Shown: positions 31,730 through 43,155 of the stretch, one piece after another
Layout of the letters: every line of letters begins with the position of its first letter
How positions within the stretch are numbered: position 1 is the stretch's first letter
NCBI RefSeq assembly: GCF_001704415.2
Contig: NC_030826.1
Span: 32,173,324-32,237,323, forward strand
Direction of reading: 5' to 3'
Source of the DNA: Capra hircus
Taxonomy: Eukaryota; Chordata; Mammalia; Artiodactyla; Bovidae
Length of the DNA stretch: 64,000 bases
Notes under the pieces: generated by a model
Database searches by the model: none
The model's input: only the letters and a program-made list of their open reading frames with translations
Told to the model about the DNA's origin: nothing
Position numbers and translations under genes: made by a program

Positions 31730-32689
31730 AAGACATAGATATAAGACAGAGACTAAAACATTAGGATTTGAACCCAGGTTTTCAGACAAATCCTAGTGAT
31801 TCAACGATGAATTTCCTTAAGAATGTTTTTGTAACTTTCAAAAGAAAATTTTTCCCTCCTTAACTTTGGATGATACACAATACCCTCTTCTCCTTTATCC
31901 AGATTTTGACACCATCATTCCATCCCACGCTGAGCTGCAGTAGGAGCTTTGCTGGGGCAAATTCAACCCTGGAATATTCTTTGCCACAAATCACAGCTGC
32001 CACCAGGACTGCCCTTGCCAACTCCCCCGGGCTCCCCTACAACAACATTCCATCTTCAGGACCCTGCCAGAACAGTGCCAATCAAGAGTGGAAAGATGTA
32101 CCAAGAAATATTGGAGACACAACAGAAAAACAGGTGTTCCCAAACATCCTCCTCGAGCCTGCACTGACGCGGATCGAACGACCCAGGGAAAAACACATGG
32201 GATAAAGGGTCATTTGTTAAAACCTGGCCATAAATCCCACAGGACAATGCCACATTGTCAGGCTGCCCCCTCATAACAATTCCCCGCTGATAACACTGGT
32301 ATGTATGTGGCTTGGAGAAGCCCCAGTGAAGACAACCTTGGTGCCCTGGAATATTCAGCGAGCTCAGGCTTGCCAAGTCCATCCTATGAGGTGAGTCATA
32401 AAGCTCGACAGCTTAATTCTTTTACTCTCTGCAGCCAGGATTGTGTCAACTCTAGTGTAAGCCTAGAAGCATCTCTTGTGGTCTGATTTGAGGGGACTAT
32501 GAGCTTCATCCAAGTCCTCTCCTCCATCTTCTCATGCCCTTCCATCAGAGCAGAGGGATGACCTAATTAAAACCAGAATCCTATGAGAGCAGGAATATTC
32601 ATGAAGTTATCACCCAAAAATGGTAGGCTTAGAAAAGACTCTGGGAATTATCCAGCATAAACATCACTAAGCACAGATAAGCAAGGAGA
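31730..32689. other. Unassigned sequence with a consensus 5' splice site
   Basis: CCTATGAG followed by gtgagtca at 32391 is a near-perfect donor. The frame immediately upstream is open for about 43 codons back to a weak acceptor-like 'cattgtcag' near 32259. No repeat was recognised, and the acceptor is poor. Confidence 0.35.
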
Positions 32690-33155
32690 CCTGTGGTTGG
32701 TTCTTAATGTCCCTCACCTCCCTTATCCATGCCCTTTGACCCCAAAGCTGACCTGTGTATCCTAGAGGATGCTGTAGAAATAGGGACATGTGACTTCTGA
32801 GGTCTAGCCAAGGAAGACCTCACAGCTTGGCCGAGGTTCCTCGGGTCACTCACACTTGAGGAATCTGGTCCTCATGTCCTCAGGACACTCCGGCAGCCCC
32901 AGAGAGGACTTCACATGGCTGAGGACTGAGGTCTTTGACCGTGGGCAGCGCCAGTCACAGGAGTGAGCTGTCTGGAGAAGACGTCTTCCCGCCCCCATGG
33001 AGCCTTTCAAGGAGCAGAGTTGGAGACCCTGGGATGGACTGCCCAGTGAGGGCCTCTGAATTCCTGAGCCCAGAGATTTTGAGATCATACATGATCATTA
33101 TTTTAAGGCACTAAGCCTGGAGAAGTTTGTAACACAGCTATACTTAATATAACAC
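32690..33155 (+). mobile_element. MLT1-like solo LTR
   Basis: The 3' end 'ttttaaggcactaagcctgg', 'agaagtttgtaacacagct' and 'atacttaatataac' matches the ERVL-MaLR LTR terminus. Upstream GC-rich blocks ('tcctcaggacactccggcag', 'gaattcctgagcccagagat') are consistent. The left boundary is uncertain. Confidence 0.6.
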
Positions 33156-33402
33156 CCAGAGCAGGGACAGGACAGGTACAAAATGACAACAGTAAAGGAC
33201 TATCTTTCTAATTAAACTGCATCCTTGTTTCCAAGGCCCACAAGGCTTCACATCGATGTAATAGGTTCTGATGAGGTCTGACCGTCAGCTCAGTGCACAC
33301 CAGCTGGTTGCCTCCTATTAATTTCCCAAGTGCTCCCCACCTTCTCCCCCTTCCAAAGATGTTTATCATCCCACTTAGAGTCTGACTGGCACTCTGCCCC
33401 CC

Positions 33403-33621
33403 TGTGCTAAGTTGCTTCAGATGTGTCCGACTCTTCGCGACCCCACGGACTGTAGCCTGCCAGGCTCCCCTGTCCATGGGATTCTCCAGGCGAGAGTACT
33501 GGAGTGGGTCGCCACACCCTCTTCCAGGGGATCTTTCAGACCCAGGGATCAAACCTGTATCTCTTACATCTCCTGCACTGGCAGGCGGGTTCTTTACCAC
33601 TAGCACCACCTGGGAAGCCCC
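33403..33621 (-). mobile_element. Bov-tA SINE
   Basis: 'gctaagttgcttcagatgtg' to 'ctagcaccacctgggaagcc'. Full length. Confidence 0.94.
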
Positions 33622-33654
33622 AGCCCTCTCTGCCCCCAGCGCTTCACAAAGGTG

Positions 33655-33934
33655 AATGCTTCTTGCTGGTCAGCTCTCAGCTCAAAAGTCACTTCAGAGA
33701 GGTTACCAGGTCACCAATCCCAAGGAAGTCCCTCCTTCTCCCCCTCCCCGCATTGTTACTCTCTCTCTGCCGAGGGGATGCTCTTCCCAGCAAGGCCACG
33801 CTCTGAGTTTATCTCACACACTCCTGCAATAACTTGGTTGTGGTATTTCCCCAACAGATACAAGTTTCACAAAAGTTCTGTGTTCATCTTGTTTTCTTCT
33901 GAATCCCTAGAAGTCAGAAAGGGAAAAATAAATT
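33655..33934 (+). mobile_element. Possible L2 fragment
   Basis: 'cagctctcagctcaaaagtc' followed by 'acttcagagaggttaccagg', and 'gaatccctagaagtcag' resemble the L2 3' region. Weak and diverged. Confidence 0.4.
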
Positions 33935-34335
33935 GCATATAATGCATTTACATGGAATCTAGAAAGATGGTATTCACGAACCTATTTGCAGGGCAGCAAT
34001 GGAGATGCAGACTTAGAGAACAGACTATGGATTCAGTGGGGGAAGGAGAGGGTGGGACGAACTGAGAGATGAGCACTGAAACATACACATTATCATATGA
34101 AAAATAGACAGCCAGTGGGAATTTGCTGTATGACCCAGAGAGCTCAAATCCAATGCTCTGTGACAACCTAGAGGGGTGGGATGGGATGGAGGAGTGGGAG
34201 GGAGATTCAAGAGGGAGGAGACATATGTATACCTATGGCTGATTCATGTTAATATATGACAGAGATCAAGACAAAATTATAAAGTGATTATCCTCCAATT
34301 AACAATAAACAAAATTTTAAAATATTAATAAAAAA
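33935..34335 (+). mobile_element. Ruminant (younger) L1 3' end
   Basis: 'gggcagcaatggagatgcag', 'gccagtgggaatttgctgta', 'acctatggctgattcatgtt' and 'ttatcctccaattaacaata', then an A/T-rich tail. This is the active-lineage ruminant L1 3'UTR type. Confidence 0.9.
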
Positions 34336-34375
34336 CATTTTAAAAAGGTGTTGCTAAAGCATTCAACAATATTTG

Positions 34376-34477
34376 TAGAAAGAGAAATAAAGACTAAACA
34401 TTGAGAAAGGAGAAAGACAGGAAGAGAAAGGGGGAAGGAAGGAGGGACAGAGGAATGACAGGAAGGAAGCTGAAGGA
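34376..34477 (+). repeat. Purine-rich (GA) tract
   Basis: About 100 bp of nearly pure purine on the plus strand ('aaagggggaaggaaggaggg'), probably grown from the L1 A-rich tail. Such tracts can form triplex DNA. Confidence 0.7.
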
Positions 34478-36462
34478 GTGAGCCGCGTCTTTGAAATCTT
34501 TACGAAAAATAGTACTCCCTCTTCTAATTAACATACCTGAAATGAACGCCTACTTTGCACAGACAAGTCTTGTGCAAGCGGCTGAGGACGGAAAGCAGCC
34601 ACACGCCTTGCCCAAGGAGAACTTGACCTTGAATTAACATATCAGAATCCCTTTCAGTGGCTTGGAGGTCAAGAGCCAAGGAAGGGGAGAAATCTGAAAG
34701 GGGAGATGCACAGGGGTGGGAGCGGTGGGCGGGACTTTGGGGGGCGGGGCGTCTCCAGCCAGGTTGCCAGGAGTTGAGAAAAGTACTGAGGAAAGAGTCC
34801 AGAAGAGTTCTGGCCAGATTTGCAAATGATTTCCCAATTTTCTGTAGAACCAGCCAGAAGCATAGAGTTGAGCTAAGCACCTATAGTCTTTGCTTCATGG
34901 GCACCTCTGAAAAATGAGACCTTTTTGGTTTTGGTCTCTGAACAGGGGCTGAAAAGGCCACATCCTGAGTCCTCAGTAAGAAGGCGCTTCTGCTCACAGC
35001 CCCTAAGAGCTCCTGATTCCCTAACTGCCTCCTTCATCCTTGGATGGAACCAGGTGGTGTTGGTACAGAAAGAGGTGGCTGAGCAAGGAAAAGAGGTGCT
35101 TCTAAGTGGCGTGTCAGGTCCTTCTGAAGGACACAGAACAAGTTACATTGTTTGAATCATAAGAAAATCTAGAGAAAAATCTCAGTGGGACCTTTGGCCC
35201 ACAGCACCCCAGAGTTCTGGGTCAGTATCATCCACTCATTTGCCTCTGTGATTGTTTCTATAATTATTTCACTTATTTGTGTAACAGCAGGAAGGAAAGA
35301 TCTGGTCCACTTGGACTTGTTTCCCGCCCTGGGCAGGCTTGTATATCTCACTTACCAGAGAACCAGTCCTACAAAATGCATCTTTAGGGTCTAAATCCCA
35401 GAAGGGATAGGCTGCTGTGGAAAAGAGACCCAAAGAACGAAGTCCTGAGATGAATTTCAAGGAAGGAAACTTTGGGCCAAAGATGAAAGGCCTTCTTAAC
35501 TGGGAAAATCTATTAGAATATGTAATACTCTCTCAGGAACAGAAGCCCTGTTCCTTACATTATTTAACACAAGGGAGAACAAAGGGCTGGAGAACGTACA
35601 TCGATCCTGCTTCAGCCCCTGAGAGCACAGGAAAGATGACCTAATGGTGATTTCCTATTGCTAATTGACACAATCATTTGAATCTGAAAACATTAGAAAG
35701 TAATGAACCGGACTCTCTCCATGGCAGGAGGGCAAGTAGGCGGTGCCTTTGGCATTTCTGAAGCTCTTGGTAGAGGAAAATGGACATCTAAGTAATTCCA
35801 CATGCTGCTGGATGGACTCAAGCTCGGACATAGCCACGGTGTCCAGAAGAGGGTCCCTGTGCCCAAGTGCCAGAGCCCAGAGCCAGCCCACAGCTCTTCC
35901 TAAATGCAATCAGGCTCAGAGCGCCTAAGAAACGAATCTTCCCGGAGGTAAGAAAACAGAAAGGGGAATGTTTAGTCTTGTCTTTCAAAAACCACCAATC
36001 CAAGCTTTGTTCCTGTCCCAGGGGTAGAGCTAAAGTGGCATTCGACAGCAGACACACATGCCATGGGATTATGGCACAGCTAGGGACCTCTCTGGAGTCA
36101 CAGAATCTCAGGCCTGGAAGGAGCCTCCAGCTTTACCTAACAATGCACCTCCTCCTCACTTGAAGGGAGCCGTGCCCCAGAACAGAGCCAGAATCCAGGG
36201 AGCTTTTGTGAACAGCATCAGAGCCGGGTACTGGTACTCACCTGAGGCTGGAGTTTAGTGAAAGAAAGGGCCTCAAAAACGTCGGGAAGGAGGAAGAAAG
36301 CATGGCAAATATTAGCAGAATCTGAACAACATGAGGCTCCTGTAAAACATTCCTCATTTGTATGTAGATTGCACCACACTTCTTCTAGCCCAAGACTAAA
36401 GTAGATGCACTCTGAAGGCTGAGTTCCTCTGTGGTGTGAAGAGGACCTGGGAGGTGCAATTT
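34478..36462. other. Unassigned sequence, about 2 kb
   Basis: No repeat family was recognised apart from G-rich patches listed separately. Many 60-118-codon frames on both strands have no recognised domains and overlap one another. It could be gene-proximal, but no paired splice sites were found. Confidence 0.35.
34712..34751 (+). promoter_or_regulatory. GC-box cluster / G-rich tract
   Basis: GGGCGG at 34727-34732 and again inside GGGGGGCGGGGCG (34739-34751), bracketing 'gggactttgg', which resembles an NF-kB half-site. Two Sp1-type boxes within 25 bp outside any repeat may be a small promoter or enhancer. No TATA box, initiator or transcript supports it. Confidence 0.3.
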
Positions 36463-36495
36463 GGGGAGGGGTGGGGTGGGGGTGGGGATGGGGGA
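36463..36495 (+). other. G-quadruplex motif
   Basis: Six G runs of 4 or more (gggg a gggg t gggg t ggggg t gggg at ggggg) with one- or two-base loops. Inferred folding only. Confidence 0.8.
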
Positions 36496-36794
36496 GTTAC
36501 AATCTGGGACCATGCATTTTCCATCTGAAAATGGAAACAGAGTACCGACTTGCAAAGTTTAAAGAGTGGATGTGAATGAGGGCTTTCATGACATAAGGTG
36601 GGGACGGAAACCCTGGTCCCCTTGGTGGCAGTGGTGATAATCCATACCTATCGGATAGAAGCCACCTTCCTTCTGCTTTGGGTCCTCAGGGGCAGGGCTG
36701 CCTCGGTCACCAAGAGAAGAGTAACTGGCCCAAGTGCTCAGGCCAGCAGGGTAAGAGCTTGGCTTTTGCTTCAGTGGAAGAAATCACAAATGCT

Positions 36795-37005
36795 GGGCTT
36801 CCCCTTCCCTCATGGATCAGACAGTAAAGAATCTGTCTGCAATGCAGGAGACCCGGCTTCAATCTCTGGGTTGGGAAGATCCCCTGGAGAAGGAAATGAC
36901 AACCCACTCCAGTATTCTTGCCTGGGAAATCCCATGGACAGAGGAGCCTGGTGGGCTACAGTCCATGGGGTCACAAAGAGTCAGACGCAACTGAACAACT
37001 AACAC
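36795..37005 (+). mobile_element. Bov-tA SINE
   Basis: 'cttccccttccctcatggat' to 'agtcagacgcaactgaacaa'. Full length; low divergence in the central body. Confidence 0.94.
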
Positions 37006-38569
37006 TTTCACTTTGACTTGGAGGCTGAGGCCTGCACAGCAGCATCAGACCTCCTCAGGCTCCCTGCCCCCTCCAGGGTTTGCTCATTTTCACCAAAAAG
37101 CAGGAACCACTGAGGGTCCCCTTGCAGGCCCAGGGCACCGGGCTGAACCTCCCAGGCATCTCTGTTGGAGCCAGGGCTGCCTCTGGGCTGCATGCTTTGA
37201 AGGGAGGCAGGGCGGGTGCAGGAAGATCTCCTTCCTTCAGAGGCTTCAGCAGGGGGGAGGGGTGTGGACCAAGGCTCCCCCCTTCCCTCGCCCAGGGGGA
37301 TTAAGGATGCCCCATTGTTCTCTGGCCCCCTGGCCCCAGCATTTGCATACATCAAGTCCTGAGCTGGCACGGAGATGCAGGCTGCACCTGCTGCCTGGGG
37401 TTCCCAAGCTGCTGCCAGTCAGACCTTGCAGGTGATCCCTTTGGGTCCTTACAGATTGGGGTCCAGGCTTGGGGTGGAAAAGTGATGGAGAAGGGAAGCT
37501 GACACACGGTACACGCATGTCCCTCCGGACGGCTGCAAGTGGTCAGGGGTCTGGGAAAGCCTGGGCTTTGAATCAGGGGAGCTCTTTTCAACAGGCCTTT
37601 ATGTGAAGAGCCCTCCAACCTCCTAAGCCTCATTGAACTTGAAAAGCTACAAGCTCCCTTTCTTTCCGGAGACCCTCTGGCCTCTTCCCTTATCTCTTTC
37701 ATCGAAGCCATTGTTAGGGGCTGCATTAGTGGGAATTGGGATCCCCCCTCCCCATCCCAAGAAGGCGCGTATCATATCCCAGATGTAAGAGCTGTAGAAC
37801 AAAGGTCTGAGCCATCCAGAGAGGGTGGGGGGAGCCCAGGTCACGACTCAGGGGATTCAGGTCCCCACCAGTGCTTTCCCATGTAAATAACATTTTTCAG
37901 ATAACAAACCACTTAAAAATACAGAAAGTACATTATTGCTCAGAACGACAATTTCCATTTGACGGGTGATGAAACTGAAGCTGGTCAACAATGTCCACCA
38001 TGGGTATGTCCTGGACCCAAAGCCCCAGAATTCAGACTCTGGGTCCCGCATTCTCTTGCCACGTGGCACTGCGTGTGCAAACACCAGGAAAAAGAATTTT
38101 AGGACAAAATCGCGTCTGGTTTTGCGCTGAAACAGGACTGAGTTACAGGACTCAGTGCACCTGTGACGTATCATTTGGTCTCGGAATATTTTTCTAGCAA
38201 ATCAAGGAAAAGAATTTAATGAGCAGGGGAGGTATGTGGGGCTGGGGGCTGGACACCAGGGCTCCCGGTAAGCTGCTCCCAAAGAATCATTAGCAAATGA
38301 ATGGCTTATTCAAGTGCCCCTAGGGACTGGATTGGGGCCTGCCGGGTCTCCCAAGGAAGCCCCACCAGCTGGCCCCCAGCCTGTCCCCTCCCTTCCCCCA
38401 CTCTCTCTTTCCTTCTGGAGCCCCGGGCACTCCACCATCCTTAACATTTGTTCTCCAAAATCAGGAAGGGTCAGAACACCAACTGCTGGCAGTTGTTGGC
38501 CAATTGACCTCATTTTAATGTCATTGGCTTTTAGCCCACTGTTATCTCTCACAATGATTTGCATTTGAA
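37006..38569. other. Unassigned GC-rich sequence
   Basis: Open frames of up to 140 codons overlap on both strands (37008-37726), as expected from GC-rich sequence with few stops. No motif, repeat or splice pair was recognised. The right third is ordinary composition. Confidence 0.35.
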
Positions 38570-38618
38570 ATTTAAAAAAAAAAATCTAGTTAATTCACAT
38601 AGAGCAAATTCACCCTTA

Positions 38619-38839
38619 AGGGTTTCCCTGGTGGATCAGCAGTAAAGAATCCGCCTTCAGTGCAGGAGCCTCTGGAGATGTGGGTTCGATCCCGGGAAGA
38701 TCCTCTGGAGGAGGGCATGGCAACCCATTCCAGTATTCTTGCCTGGAGAATCCCATGGATTCTGAGGAGCCTGCTGGGCTACAGTCCATGGGATCCCAGA
38801 GAGCTGGACATGGCTGAAGAGACTGAACATGCACACAAG
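38619..38839 (+). mobile_element. Bov-tA SINE nested in L1M
   Basis: Flanked by a short duplication 'caccctt' (38611- and 38840-). The B box 'gggttcgatcccggg' is intact. Confidence 0.94.
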
Positions 38840-39162
38840 CACCCTTTTAAAATGGACAGTTCTAGGAGTTTCAAGACATCATACCATGTTGTAACCAGCA
38901 CCACCACCAAGATACAGAACAGCTCCATCACCCCGCTAAAATTCCTCCCTACCCATTGGCAGTTGACCTCACTCCCACCCACTGGGACCATTCTTTTGTC
39001 TTTTTGAGAATGTCATAAAAATGGAGTCACATTGATGTAGCCTGTAGAGTCAGGCTGCTTCTGTTTTTAGCATGATGCCTGGGTGATTTACCATGCCCTT
39101 GTGTGGATCAAATGTGCATTTCTTTTTTTCTTGGTGAATAAAATGCCATTGCATGGAAAGAC

Positions 39163-39375
39163 TGTTGTTCAGTGGCTAAGTCATGTCTGACTCTACGACA
39201 CCATGGACTGAAGCACTCCAGGCTCCCCTGTCCTTCACTATCTCCTGGAGTTTGCTCAAACTCATGTCCATTGAGTCAGCGATGCTATCTAACCATCTCA
39301 TCCTCTATTGCTCCCCCTTCTTTTGCCTTCAGTCTTTCCCAGAATAGGGTTTTTTCCAATGAGAATTCCTTTCCA
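39163..39375 (-). mobile_element. BovB 3' end nested in L1M
   Basis: 'tgttgttcagtggctaagtc' to 'tttttccaatgag'. Flanked by a 10-bp duplication with one mismatch (atggaaagac at 39153-39162; atggaaggac at 39376-39385). The L1 match resumes exactly after it. Confidence 0.93.
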
Positions 39376-40999
39376 ATGGAAGGACAACATGTGGTTATTC
39401 ATTCATCAGCTGAAGGACATTTGGATTGTTACCAGTTTTGAGAAATTTTGAATCAAGAGTCTGTAGACATTTGCATACAGGTTTTTGTGTGAACATGTAT
39501 TTATTTCTCTTGGGTAAATGCCCAGATATGGGATTGCTCATCATAAGGTTGGTGTGTGTTTAACTTTACAGAAACTGCCGAGTTCCATCTCCAAGTGGCC
39601 TGTGTAACACTGTAGCACTCCTGCAGTGCCATGAGAGTTCCAGTTGCTCCACAATCTAGGGTTGTCCTTTATTATTATTGTTTGCCCACCTAACAGGTGT
39701 GCAATAGTATCTCATTGTGGTTTTAATGTGTATTTCTCTAATGACCAATGATATTGCGTTGTGTATGTCTGTGTATTTTAAGATCTTACTTATCAGAGTA
39801 GTTTAGGTTCACAGCACAATTGAGAAGTTACAGAAATTTTGCACGCACACCCTGTTCCTACCCTCTTCTCTCAACATCCTCCAACAGAGTGGCACATTTG
39901 TTAAATTTGCTACAATTGATGAAGCTGCAATGACCCGACACTGTCTCCCAAAGTCTGCAGCTTACAGTAGAGTTCATGCCTGGTGCTGTATATTCTGCAG
40001 GTTTGGACAAACGCATTAAGTGCCATTCATAGTGTTTTCACAGCCCTGAATCATCCTCTGGGTTCCGTCTCCATAGCTGTGCCTTTTTCAGACTGTCATG
40101 TAGTTGGAATTAAACATACGCAGCTTTTTCAGACTGGTTTCTTACACTTAATGACATGCACTTCAAGTTCCTCCATGTTTTTTCATGGTTTGATAGCTCA
40201 TTTCTTTTTAGTGCCGAATAATATTTCACTGTCTGCATGGGCCACAGCTTATTTATCTTTTTGCCCACCCCATTTAAGAATATCTTGGCTGCTTCCAAAT
40301 TTTTCTTAAGCTTTCATTATGGAAATTTTTGAGCAAATCAAAAAGTAGAAGACTATAGTGACTCACTTACTGTATCTATCACCTAACTTCAAAAATTATC
40401 AATACATGGCCAATCTTGTTTCATCTTTACCCCATTCATTTCTCCCCAGCCCCAGAACAATTTGAAGCAAATTCTAGACATGAGTCATTTATAAATATTT
40501 CAGTATCTACCTCCAGAGAAAGGATTTTTTTAAAGCGTAATCATAATACCACTTTCAGTTTTAAAAATGCACAGTAAATCCTTAATATATCAAAGGTTTT
40601 ACAGCATTCATATTTTTTCAGTTGTCTTATACAGCTTTTTAAAATGAAGTTTGAATGTTGGTCCATTTGGTTGATTTGTCTACCTAGGTTCAACGATTCT
40701 CCTTTCAAATCTTTCTTTCTTCTCACAGACTTGGATTGAAGAGACTAGGGTATTTGACGTATACAATTTTCCCTAGTCTGGATTTTGCAGTTTCAGGCAC
40801 TTTGGAATTTCCTAAAGTGTCTTTAACAGGAAGCATGCATTTTGTGTAAATGGGCAGTTAGATCCAGAGAGAGTAAATTTAAACTGCACCCACATTAATT
40901 CGTAGATGTTTGCGAAATGGTGACAGTTAAATTCTCCATTCATTCATTAGCTGAAATACTTCTTAACATATCACTGCTTCCTTAGTGCTACATATCATA

Positions 41000-41220
41000 T
41001 GGGCTTCCCATGTGGCACTAGTGGTAAAGACCCCACCTGCTGATGCAGGAGACATAAGAGATGCAGTTTCGATCCCTGGGTCAGAAAGATCCCCTGGAGG
41101 AAGGCATGGCAACCCACTCCAGTATTCTTGCCTGGGATATCCCATGGACAGAGGAGCCTGGTGGGCTACAGTCCATAGGGTCGCAAGGAATCCAGCGCAA
41201 CTGAAATGACTTAGCATGCC
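41000..41220 (+). mobile_element. Bov-tA SINE
   Basis: 'gggcttcccatgtggcacta' to 'gcgcaactgaaatgacttag'. Sits at the end of the L1M composite. Confidence 0.94.
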
Positions 41221-41395
41221 TGTATACTCAGGCTCTTCTATGAGGCCTTCGGATGACCTGATGCTCCGCCCACAACCCTGAGAGCCCCAGGCATCAGAAG
41301 CTCAACAGAAAAACCCCTTACAGGACACTGTGTCTACAGGCAGCCAGCAGAGGGGAGAGGGTGATGCTAAGTAAGAGGGAGAGAGGTTTCACTCT

Positions 41396-41470
41396 GTGAC
41401 CTGAACCAATAGGTTGACCTGAACCAACAGGTTGACCTGAACCAGTAGGTGACCTAATAGGACTAATAGG
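41396..41470 (+). repeat. 18-bp minisatellite, about 3.5 copies
   Basis: Three tandem copies of an 18-bp unit (ttgacctgaaccaacagg; at 41396, 41414 and 41432) with one to three differences, then a shortened copy 'tgacctaatagg' and 'actaatagg'. It sits directly upstream of BovB. Confidence 0.93.
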
Positions 41471-41471
41471 T

Positions 41472-43155
41472 GGATAGTAATATCACAGTGGTTCTAGTGG
41501 GTTGCCATTTCCTTCTCCAGAGGATCTTCCCGACCCAGGGATTAAACCTGGGTCTCCCACATGGTAGGCAGACGCTTTACCATCTGAGCCACCAGATAAG
41601 TCCAATATCACAAGGGTGTGATCACTCACCTAGAGCCAGACATCCTGGAATGTGAGGTCAAGTAGGCCTTAGGAAGTATCACTACAAACAAAACTAGTGG
41701 AGGTGATGAAATTCCAATTGAGCTATTTCAAATCCTGAAAGATGATGCTCTGAAAGTGCTACACTCAATAGGCCAGCAAATTTGGAAAACTCAGTAGTGG
41801 CCATAGGACTGGAAAAGGTCAGTTTTCATTCCAGTCCCAAAGAAAGGCAATGCCAAAGAATGCTCAAACTACTGCACAATTGCACTCAATCTCACAAGCT
41901 AGGAAAGTAATGCTCAAAATTCTCCAAGCCAGGCTTCAGTAACACGTGAACCGTGAACTTCCAGATGTTCAAGCTGGTTTTAGAAAAGGCAGAGGAACCA
42001 GAGATCAAATTGCCAACATCCACTGGATCACGGAAAAAGCAAGAGAGTTCCAGAAAAACATCTACTTCTGCTTTATTGACTATGCCAAAGCCATTGACTG
42101 TGTGGATAACAACAAACTGTTGAAAATTCTTAAAGAAATGGGAATACCAGACCACCTGACCTGCCTCCTGAGAAATCTGTATGCAGGTCAAGAAGCAACA
42201 GTTAAAACTGGACATGGAACAACAGACCGGTTTCAAACAGAGAAAGGTGTACGTCAAGGCTATACATTGTCAGCCTGCTTATTTAACTTATATGCAGAGT
42301 ACATTGTGATGGACTGGATGAAGCACAAGCTGGAATCAAGATTGCTGGGAGAAATATCAATAACCTCAGATATGCAAATGATACCACACTTATGGCAGAA
42401 AGTGAAGAGGAACTAAAGAACCTCTTGATGAAAGTGAAAGGAGAGTGAAAAAATTGTCTTAAAACTCAACATTCAGACAACTAAGATCATGGCATTTGGT
42501 CCCATCACTTCATGGCAAATAGATGGGGAAACAGTGGAAACAGTGACAGACTTTATTTTGGGGGGCTCCGAAGTCACTGCAGGTATTGACTACAGCCATG
42601 GAATTAAAAGACGCTTGCCCCTTGGAAGAAAAGCTATGACCAACCTAGTTAGCATATTAAAAAGCAGAGACATTACTTTGCTGACAAAAGTCTGTCTAGT
42701 CAGAGCTTTGATTTTTCCAGTAGTCATGTATGGATGTGAGATTTGGACTATAAAGAAAGCTGAGCACCAAAGAATTGATGTTTTTGAACTGCAGTGTTGG
42801 AGAAGACTCTTGAGAGTCCCTTGGGTTGCAAGGAGATCCAATCAGTCCATCCTAAAGGAGATCAGTACTGAATATTCATTGGAAGAACTGATGCTGAAGC
42901 TGAAACTCCAATATTTCAGCCACCTGATGCAAAGAACTGACTCATTTGAAAAGACCCTGATGCTGGAAAAGACTGAAGGCAGGAGGAGATGCGAACAACA
43001 GAGGATGAGATGGTTGGATGGCATCACCGACTCAATGGGCATGAGTTTGAGTAAGCTCCGGGAGTTTGTGATGGACAGGGAAGTCCAGCGTACTGCAGTC
43101 CATGGTGTCGCAAAGAGTCGGACATGACTCAATGACCAAACTGAGCTGAACTAAA
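41472..43155 (+). mobile_element. BovB LINE, longest copy in window
   Basis: About 1.56 kb of BovB after removing the SINE at 41485-41603. It covers sequence upstream of RT ('gtgtgatcactcacctagag'), the RT domain, the C-terminal domain (42700-43100) and a degraded tail. The RT catalytic box at 42371-42382 reads YAND rather than YADD, and the frame breaks at about 42300 and 42420, so it is inactive. Open frames at 41946-42416 and 42489-43127 are its two largest remnants. Confidence 0.95.
41485..41603 (-). mobile_element. Truncated Bov-tA nested in BovB
   Basis: 'gtgggttgccatttccttct' to 'accatctgagccaccagata'. 'aatatcaca' occurs on both sides (about 41476 and 41604), a likely target-site duplication splitting BovB sequence. 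Confidence 0.88.

Larger units (their letters stand above)
38570..40995 (-). mobile_element. L1M composite with nested young elements
   Basis: Reverse L1M blocks: 'ccagcaccaccaccaagata', 'aataaaatgccattgcatgg', 'cagctgaaggacatttggat', 'gtgcaatagtatctcattgt', then a second similar 3' block (about 39780-40320), and an L1ME-type 3'UTR (40320-40990; 'tatctatcacctaacttcaa', 'ccaatcttgtttcatcttta'). It probably comprises two or three old L1 copies. A Bov-tA and a BovB are inserted. Confidence 0.72.

Noticed and set aside
37013..37726. Overlapping 120-140-codon frames on both strands
   Set aside because: GC-rich composition lowers stop frequency on both strands. No frame stands out by motif or start context.
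42489..43127. 212-codon frame that could be mistaken for a gene
   Set aside because: It is the C-terminal part of a BovB ORF with an internal ATG, frameshifted from the rest and with a mutated RT box upstream.
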